Notes under the pieces: model-generated | What the model was told of the DNA's origin: nothing | Database searches by the model: none | Seen by the model: only the letters and a program-made list of their open reading frames with translations | Made by a program: the position numbers and the translations under genes | Assembly (NCBI GenBank): GCA_023423605.1 | Contig: JAFAFF010000357.1 | Coordinates: 1-11,287, forward strand | Direction of reading: 5' to 3' | DNA from: Pseudomonadota bacterium | Lineage (GTDB): Bacteria; Pseudomonadota; Gammaproteobacteria; Xanthomonadales; Xanthomonadaceae | Length of the DNA stretch: 11,287 bases | Part shown: positions 6,084 to 11,287 of the stretch, piece by piece | Numbering within the stretch: the stretch's first letter is position 1 | Layout: each line of letters starts with the position of its first letter

Positions 6084-9000
6084 TCAGTTGCCCCGGCGTT
6101 CGGCGCGGCGCACGGCCGCCGGTATGTCGATCTCGATCCTGGCCGGCACCTGGTGTACATGCAGTTCGCCAGCCGTCCATTCCACCGGTTCGCCGTCGAT
6201 GGTGGCCGCACCGGGGTCGCCGCCATAGGGCCACTGCAGGATCAGCCCACCAGCGGGAGCAACCACGCCGGCACCGATCTCCAGCAGCAGCGTGCGTTCA
6301 CGGCGTTGCAGGCGGTAGTCCAGGGTGCCGTGGGGCGTGCGCAGCCCCTTCACCGCAATGCCCTGCCCTTCAAGCCAGCGCACCGGCACGCCCGCCGCAA
6401 GCACCAGCGACTGATCCACATCACGGCTGTAGGCGAACATGTCCAGCGCCGAACGCACGAAGTCCGATGCCACCCAGGCATGTGGCAGGTCGCCGACGAA
6501 GAACGGCTTGCGCGGCGTGCGCGAAACCACTTCCGCCCACTGGTTCCATGGCTGTGGCGAGCGGTCCTTGAAGAAGAACTCGGTGGCCTGCCAGGCCCGC
6601 TCGCGCCAGCCCAGGCGCACGAAGGCGGCGACGTTGCGCCACTCGTAGGGCGTGTAGTCCTTCCATTCGCGCTTGCCATCGCGACGCTGCACGAACTCGT
6701 TCCAGTACCGTTCGAACGTGTTCTCCAGGGCCGGCTGCGGCAGACGGCCCTGCTCGCCACCAGGGGCCAGCGCGATGGTGGTGGAAGTGGCGTCGAAATC
6801 GCCCAGTTCGGCCGAACCGGGCAGGAAATCGATGCGGTGCTGGTCCATCGCCGACTGCAGCGATGCCTGCAGGTCGTCGCGGAACTCGTCGCGTGCGCCG
6901 GTGATCGCCAGCACCTCCATCTTCTGCAGGTGTTCGGCGATGATGGCCGCATCCTTGTAACCACGCAGCGCCCAGAAGTTGTCCCAGTACGAATGCATCG
7001 GCTTGGCCGAGTAACCTTCGTGGCTGATCGAGGCCGGCATCATGCCGTAGAAGGCGGGATTGCGTGCCCGGTTTTCTTCATTGCGCTCACTGGCACGCAG
7101 GCGCTCCATGTAATGGAACGCGCCGATCACGTGCGGCCACATGGCTTCAAGGAACGCGTCATCGCCGGTGTAGCGCCAGTATTCGGCGATGTTGTAGATC
7201 AGCTCGCCATGGCTGTCGTTCTCCGGCACCGGATCGCTGCCGCGATCATCCACGCAGCACGGCACCTTGCCATTCTGGAACTGGTACGGTGCGTACCATT
7301 GCACATAGTCGCGCACCGCGTCGCTGCGGCCCATGCGCAGCAGGCCTTCGGAAATCATCGCGCCATCGCGGATCCAGCTGCGGCCATACGAACGCGTGCC
7401 CGGCTGCAGGCGCGGCCCCACCCGCGATATCAGCATGTGCGCCAGCGCGGTGCGCAGTGTATCGGCCAGCGGCTGGCCGGCCGCAGGTACTTTCAGCTGC
7501 AGCCCGTCCAGTTTCTGCCGCCACATGGCCGCAACCTGGGATTGCGCCTTGCCGGCATCGAAGCCGCGCGCGGAAAAGCTGCCGGTCTGCGGGAACACCA
7601 GCGCGACCTCGCGGCTCTGCCCGGGCTGCAGCGTGAGGGTATAGAGCAGCGCACCGGAAGCCAGGCCGGTGGCGTCCTTCACCGAAGTCGTCTCCGGCAG
7701 CTTGCCGCTGGCCAGGTGCATCACCTCCAGCTTGCCATCGAATGGCGTGGCGAAACGTGCATCCGGCGCCTGCATGGCATATACCCGCGCTTCGCCGTTG
7801 ACCTTCACCAGGTCCTTGCCCACCTCCAGGCTGTCGATGCGGCTGAAGCCCCCCACCGTATTGAGGAACTGGGTCGGCGGATTGACCTGCCATGGCCGGA
7901 TGGCCAATGCCAGGGTGTATTCGTGCGCCACCTTGTCCGTGTTCTTCAGCGAATAGCGCGTCACCAGTTGCGCCTTGTCCGGCGTGCCCTGCACGAAACC
8001 GGTGACCGACAGCGAGGCTTTCTCGTACTGGCGGTCCACGCTGGCGATGGGCAGGTAGCCGTCCTGCAGCGATTGCAAGGTGGTGACATCGCTCCAGCTG
8101 AGCAGCTTGCCGTCCAGCCGGAGGAAGGGTTCGACACTGAAGCTGCCGCGTGCCATCTCCACCGCACCATCTTCACTGATCAGCGCTTGTTCGCGGCCAC
8201 CATCCAGGCCCAGCAGGGTCCAGCTCGGTTGCTCGCCGACATAGGCGCGCGGCAGTGCGCCACGCGGCAGGTCGGCCGCCACCGAGGACAGGAACGCGTT
8301 CGGCGTGGCCGCGAAGGAAAGCGGCTTCAGGGCGATGTCACGGATTCCGTAACGCCAGTTCGGGCCGTCCTGCAGGTCCACTCGCAGGTAGCGGGCGTCG
8401 GTTTCCGGCAAGGCCAGCCAATCGCGCCCGCCGCTGCCATCGGTGACCTCACGCACGGTACGCCAGTCGCGACCATCCTGCGAAGCACGCACGGTATAGC
8501 GGGTGGCCTCCAGGCCCGGCAGCCAGTCGATCACCGCGCCGCCGATCTCGCGCGGGCGGCCCAGGTCCAGGCTGACGGTCTGCTGCTTGACGCCGCCGCT
8601 CACCCAGAACGTATCATCCTTGCCATCGATCATCCGGTCCTGCAGGGCGGTGGCGGTGTCGGCCAGCACCTCCGGCTTCAGCGGTGAATCGTCACGGGCC
8701 GGCAGGCCCTGCAGGGTCAGCCTGTCGAAGCACACCGTGCCGCGCCCGCCCACCTTGCTGTAGATGGTGAACTCCACTGCGGCGCTGCGCTTGAGTTCCG
8801 TGTCCGGCGAGGGACCCCAGGCCTTTTCGACATGCCGCCTGCGGTATTCCACCTTCGTCCAGGCCTTGGGGAAAACCTGCCCCGGCCGATTGACCCACCA
8901 CACGTTGTCGCCGCTGGCATCGAGCAGCTTGAACTGCAGGTCGTTGGCAGGCGAATCGCCACGCATCTGGAAATTGAACCGGTAGTTCACCGGGTAATCG

Positions 9001-9281
9001 ATCTGCAACGCGCGGCGCACGCCCACGTAGCCGGAAACGTCGTGGAAATCGTAATCCAGGCACATCGCCCGGCCACCACCGGCGCCGGCCACCGGGCGCA
9101 GCGAACCGCTGACCTGGTCGGAAAGCACCAGCTTCCACGGACCGAGATCATCGAAATCATCCACGACCCTGGGCGCCGGCAGCGTGGCCGCCGCCACTGG
9201 AGCCGCTGCTGGTCGCGCAGCCGCGGCTATGCACGGCCAGCATGACATCAGTGCCAACATGGCGACGATTCGACGGTTCAC
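6084..9281 (-). CDS. exported F5/8-type-C domain protein with six-hairpin glycosidase-like domain
   Basis: This is probably a periplasmic or surface glycoside hydrolase; the substrate is unknown. The 1065-aa product begins with a signal peptide (MNRRIVAMLALMSCWPCIAA, GTG start). Residues about 40-192 form a beta-sandwich module resembling CBM11/galactose-binding domains (VVDDFDD, FDRLTLQGLP). Residues about 205-322 are an F5/8 type C (discoidin, CBM32-like) domain (ALQDRMIDGKDDTFW, VSLDLGRPREIGG, RYLRVDL). A second beta-rich region leads to an (alpha/alpha)6 domain, about 600-960. This carries conserved-looking acidic motifs SWIRDGA (Asp639), ENDSHGELI (Glu687, Asp689, Glu693) and SYWDNFW (Asp767), any of which may be catalytic. 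The GTG start overlaps the stop of the MalG-type gene (GTGA), with GGGGAG 9 nt upstream at 9296-9291. The frame is open up to 9476, but that extension is antisense-like noise overlapping the permease. Products similar to this are often annotated as coagulation factor 5/8 type domain proteins. No CAZy family is claimed. Confidence 0.82.
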   Translation of the reverse strand: MNRRIVAMLALMSCWPCIAAAARPAAAPVAAATLPAPRVVDDFDDLGPWKLVLSDQVSGSLRPVAGAGGGRAMCLDYDFHDVSGYVGVRRALQIDYPVNYRFNFQMRGDSPANDLQFKLLDASGDNVWWVNRPGQVFPKAWTKVEYRRRHVEKAWGPSPDTELKRSAAVEFTIYSKVGGRGTVCFDRLTLQGLPARDDSPLKPEVLADTATALQDRMIDGKDDTFWVSGGVKQQTVSLDLGRPREIGGAVIDWLPGLEATRYTVRASQDGRDWRTVREVTDGSGGRDWLALPETDARYLRVDLQDGPNWRYGIRDIALKPLSFAATPNAFLSSVAADLPRGALPRAYVGEQPSWTLLGLDGGREQALISEDGAVEMARGSFSVEPFLRLDGKLLSWSDVTTLQSLQDGYLPIASVDRQYEKASLSVTGFVQGTPDKAQLVTRYSLKNTDKVAHEYTLALAIRPWQVNPPTQFLNTVGGFSRIDSLEVGKDLVKVNGEARVYAMQAPDARFATPFDGKLEVMHLASGKLPETTSVKDATGLASGALLYTLTLQPGQSREVALVFPQTGSFSARGFDAGKAQSQVAAMWRQKLDGLQLKVPAAGQPLADTLRTALAHMLISRVGPRLQPGTRSYGRSWIRDGAMISEGLLRMGRSDAVRDYVQWYAPYQFQNGKVPCCVDDRGSDPVPENDSHGELIYNIAEYWRYTGDDAFLEAMWPHVIGAFHYMERLRASERNEENRARNPAFYGMMPASISHEGYSAKPMHSYWDNFWALRGYKDAAIIAEHLQKMEVLAITGARDEFRDDLQASLQSAMDQHRIDFLPGSAELGDFDATSTTIALAPGGEQGRLPQPALENTFERYWNEFVQRRDGKREWKDYTPYEWRNVAAFVRLGWRERAWQATEFFFKDRSPQPWNQWAEVVSRTPRKPFFVGDLPHAWVASDFVRSALDMFAYSRDVDQSLVLAAGVPVRWLEGQGIAVKGLRTPHGTLDYRLQRRERTLLLEIGAGVVAPAGGLILQWPYGGDPGAATIDGEPVEWTAGELHVHQVPARIEIDIPAAVRRAERRGN

Positions 9282-10114
9282 CCTTTGACACTCCCCAGCA
9301 GAAGACCCTGGATGTAATAGCGCTGCAGCACCAGGAAAAGCAACAACACCGGAACCACCGTCACCACGGCGCCGGCCATCATCATCTCCACGTCCATGAT
9401 GTGTTCGCGCGACAGCGTGGCCAGTGCCACCGGCAGGGTGTAATGCTCCTGGTCGGTCAGCACGATCAGCGGCCACATGAAATCGTTCCAGGCGCCCATG
9501 AAGGTGAAGATGGCCAGGGTCACCTGCACCGGCTTGAGCATGGGCAGCACAATCTGGAAGAAGATCCGCAGTTCGCCCGCGCCGTCGATGCGCGCCGCTT
9601 CCAGCAGCTCATCGGGAATCGAGCGCGCGTACTGGCGCACCAGGAAGATGCCGAACACGGTGGCCAGTGCCGGCACGATCACCCCGCCGAAGCTGTTCAC
9701 CAACCCCAGCTGCTTCATCAGCAGGAACAGCGGCAACATGGCGACCTGCGCAGGAATCACCAGTGCGGCCATCAGCACCTGGAACAGGCGTTCGCGGCCG
9801 GCGAAACGCAGCTTGGCGAACGCATAGCCCGCCATGGTGTTGAGCAGCAGCGAGCCGAGGGTGATCGCCAGAGAAACAAACAGGCTGTTGGCGAAGTTGC
9901 CGCCCATGCCGGTACGCGCGAACAGCTCGTGGTAGTTGGCGAAGGTGACATGCGAAGGCGTCAGCGGCGGCGGGAACTGCGTGGCCTCGCCGGCCGGCAT
10001 GACCGAGACCGAGACCATCCACAGCAGCGGTGCCAGGCTGACCAGCGCCAGCACCAGCAGCGCGCCGTTGATCACCCACGGATGCCAGCGCGACTGGCCT
10101 ATCTCGCGACTCAT
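9278..10114 (-). CDS. carbohydrate ABC transporter permease, MalG type
   Basis: This inner-membrane subunit of a sugar importer (CUT1 family) pairs with the MalF-type permease encoded just upstream. The 278-aa length is typical. Six hydrophobic segments are seen at about 15-37, 77-98, 112-133, 142-161, 196-217 and 247-266. The ATPase-docking EAA loop is clear at 172-194 (EAARIDGAGELRIFFQIVLP). The ATG at 10114 overlaps the upstream stop as ATGA, which fixes the start; the longer open frame to 10219 lies inside the neighbour. Its own stop overlaps the GTG of the following glycosidase-like gene. The sugar carried cannot be read from the sequence. Confidence 0.93.
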   Translation of the reverse strand: MSREIGQSRWHPWVINGALLVLALVSLAPLLWMVSVSVMPAGEATQFPPPLTPSHVTFANYHELFARTGMGGNFANSLFVSLAITLGSLLLNTMAGYAFAKLRFAGRERLFQVLMAALVIPAQVAMLPLFLLMKQLGLVNSFGGVIVPALATVFGIFLVRQYARSIPDELLEAARIDGAGELRIFFQIVLPMLKPVQVTLAIFTFMGAWNDFMWPLIVLTDQEHYTLPVALATLSREHIMDVEMMMAGAVVTVVPVLLLFLVLQRYYIQGLLLGSVKG

Positions 10115-10992
10115 ACCATCTGCCTCCTGCGCCCGAAGCGCAGCATCACCGAGGTCACTGCCAGGATGATCAGGAACAGCAGGAACGCCACCGCCGAAGC
10201 GCGGCCGAGGTTCCACCATTTGAAGCCTTCCTCGAACATGAAGTACAGCACGCTGACGGTGCTCTGCAGCGGATCGCCGCGCGTCATCACGTAGGGTTCG
10301 GCGAACAGCTGGAAATAACCGGAGACGGTGATCACACCGACCACCAGCAGCACCGGCCCCAGCATCGGCAGCGTGATGTGCAGGAACTGCTTCCAGCGCG
10401 AGGCACCATCGATGCGCGCGGCTTCGTACAGGTCATGCGGAATGGCCTGCAGGCCCGCCAGGAAGATCACCATGTTGTAACCGAAGTTCTTCCACACCGC
10501 GAACAGCATGATGGTCGGCATGGCCCAGCGCGGGTCGCCCAGCCAGTCCACCGGATCGATGCCGATCTGCCCCAGGCCATAGTTCACCAGGCCGTAGCTG
10601 GTATGGAACAGATAGCGCCAGATGACCGCCACGGCGACCAGGGTGGTGACAACCGGGGCGAACAGCGCGGTGCGGAAAAGCGCCTTGAAGCGCGCGGCGG
10701 GTGCGTTGAGCAGGATGGCCGCGCCCAGCGACACCGCGATCGACAATGGCACGCCGATCACCACGAAATACGTGGTGTTCCACAGCGATTTCCAGAACAT
10801 CGGCGTCTGCAGCAGATCGATGTAGTTGCCCAGGCCGACGAACCGCAGGTTGCTGCTGTCGGCCAGTGAATACAGGTCGAAATCGGTGATGCTCAGTGCA
10901 AGCGCCGATGCCACCGGCAACCCGAAGAACACCCCGAGCACGATGATCGCCGGTGCGGCGAACATCCAGCCGGCGAGCGAAGCACGGTTCAT
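10111..10992 (-). CDS. carbohydrate ABC transporter permease, MalF/UgpA type
   Basis: This is the partner inner-membrane permease of the same sugar importer. The 293-aa product has about six membrane segments, beginning GWMFAAPAIIVLGVFFGLP and ending LLFLIILAVTSVMLRFG. It carries an EAA loop at 190-213 (EAARIDGASRWKQFLHITLP). It lacks the long N-terminal extension of E. coli MalF and has the UgpA/LacF-like short form. A strong AAGGAGG (11005-10999) sits 6 nt before the ATG. That ATG overlaps the stop of the binding-protein gene (ATGA), and its own stop overlaps the next permease start the same way. The ATPase that should bind the EAA loops is not encoded in the window. Confidence 0.94.
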   Translation of the reverse strand: MNRASLAGWMFAAPAIIVLGVFFGLPVASALALSITDFDLYSLADSSNLRFVGLGNYIDLLQTPMFWKSLWNTTYFVVIGVPLSIAVSLGAAILLNAPAARFKALFRTALFAPVVTTLVAVAVIWRYLFHTSYGLVNYGLGQIGIDPVDWLGDPRWAMPTIMLFAVWKNFGYNMVIFLAGLQAIPHDLYEAARIDGASRWKQFLHITLPMLGPVLLVVGVITVSGYFQLFAEPYVMTRGDPLQSTVSVLYFMFEEGFKWWNLGRASAVAFLLFLIILAVTSVMLRFGRRRQMV

Positions 10993-11287
10993 GGCACGCC
11001 TCCTTCCACCGCGGCGGCATCGCTGCCGGACGCGGACACACCGCGCTGCCTTGCCTGCCCGTGCATCCAGCGACGCTTGGCCAGCACCTTGTCCACGCGG
11101 TCATCCAGTTCGGCCACCGCCGCGTCCTGTGCCTGGCCGCCACGCACCACCTTCTCGGTGACGATGCGCATTTCCTGCACGATACGTTCCCACTCCAGCA
11201 CTTTCGGCGTCGGCTTGACGCGCTCCAGCTGGTCGCGGAACGCCGCCGCCAGCGGATCATCGGCCAGCGATGGCGCGTCCCAGGTAC
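10989..11287 (-). CDS. ABC transporter sugar-binding protein, C-terminal part (cut by window edge)
   Basis: About 98 codons of the C-terminus are present; the start lies beyond the right edge. The visible sequence (KPTPKVLEWERIVQEMR, then AVAELDDRVDKVLAKRRWM) fits the C-terminal helices of family 1 solute-binding proteins, which end in an Asp/Ala-rich helix of this kind. The position directly before two sugar permeases with an ATGA overlap supports this. Such a protein would capture the sugar in the periplasm and deliver it to the two permeases. It ends in a short Gly/Ser/Ala-rich tail (about 25 residues after RRWM), which is unlikely to be part of the fold. The call rests on context as much as on sequence. 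Confidence 0.75.
   Translation of the reverse strand, partial: TWDAPSLADDPLAAAFRDQLERVKPTPKVLEWERIVQEMRIVTEKVVRGGQAQDAAVAELDDRVDKVLAKRRWMHGQARQRGVSASGSDAAAVEGGVP
10999..11005 (-). promoter_or_regulatory. ribosome binding site of the MalF-type permease
   Basis: AAGGAGG on the minus strand lies 6 nt before the ATG at 10992, inside the end of the binding-protein gene. It is the strongest Shine-Dalgarno in the operon and supports independent entry in addition to coupling at the ATGA overlap. Confidence 0.7.

Noticed and set aside
6083..6226. N-terminal extension of the EEP-family protein to an ATG at 6226
   Set aside because: It would overlap the end of the glycosidase-like gene by about 140 bp and bury the signal peptide; the GTG at 6082 fits the operon spacing.
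5805..8687. Plus-strand open frame of 960 codons opposite the EEP and glycosidase-like genes
   Set aside because: Composition is His/Arg/Gln-rich without domains, the usual antisense shadow in high-GC DNA; the minus strand has signal peptides, motifs and stop/start overlaps.
9282..9476. N-terminal extension of the glycosidase-like protein
   Set aside because: The extension overlaps the permease gene, is Gly/Arg/His-rich without motif, and would bury the signal peptide.
9242..10294. Plus-strand open frame of 350 codons opposite the MalG-type permease
   Set aside because: Rich in His and Gln from reverse-complemented membrane codons; the minus strand has the EAA loop and membrane segments.

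Overview
The window is GC-rich DNA of xanthomonad type, most likely Stenotrophomonas (or a close Xanthomonas relative). The grounds are: divergent rluC and rne genes with the layout known from gamma-proteobacteria; an RNase E with the GWFKRIF segment and Arg-rich tail; and small palindromes preceded by GTAG, which resemble the SMAG/REP elements of S. maltophilia. The species call is an inference from recognition, not from a database search.

Layout. Positions 1-116 are intergenic, with a possible dispersed repeat at the very edge. rluC (23S rRNA pseudouridine synthase) lies on the minus strand at 117-1091. A gene-free stretch of about 400 bp (1092-1494) holds the divergent promoters and a long, hairpin-rich rne leader. 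rne (RNase E, 1161 aa) runs on the plus strand at 1495-4980. Between rne and the convergent minus-strand genes there is a short hairpin and a perfect 46-bp palindrome, which together look like back-to-back terminators.

From 5057 to the right edge everything is one tightly packed minus-strand operon. Read in its own 5'->3' direction it encodes: the C-terminal end of a sugar-binding lipoprotein/periplasmic protein (cut by the window edge), a MalF-type permease, a MalG-type permease, a 1065-aa exported protein with CBM-like and F5/8-type-C domains followed by an (alpha/alpha)6 glycosidase-like domain, and an exported endonuclease/exonuclease/phosphatase (EEP) family protein. The successive junctions are ATGA, ATGA, GTGA and a 1-nt gap to a GTG, so all five genes are probably translationally coupled. 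The likely job is release of a sugar from a glycan outside the inner membrane and its import. No ATPase gene is present, so a shared MalK/MsmK-like ATPase elsewhere would be needed.

The most unusual features are in the last gene of the operon. Its linker between signal peptide and catalytic domain is built of in-frame REP-like elements in an 18-codon tandem repeat. Its last codons and stop codon lie inside the terminator palindrome. I found no CRISPR array, tRNA, rRNA, prophage or insertion sequence with a transposase, and no clearly new defence or mobile system.
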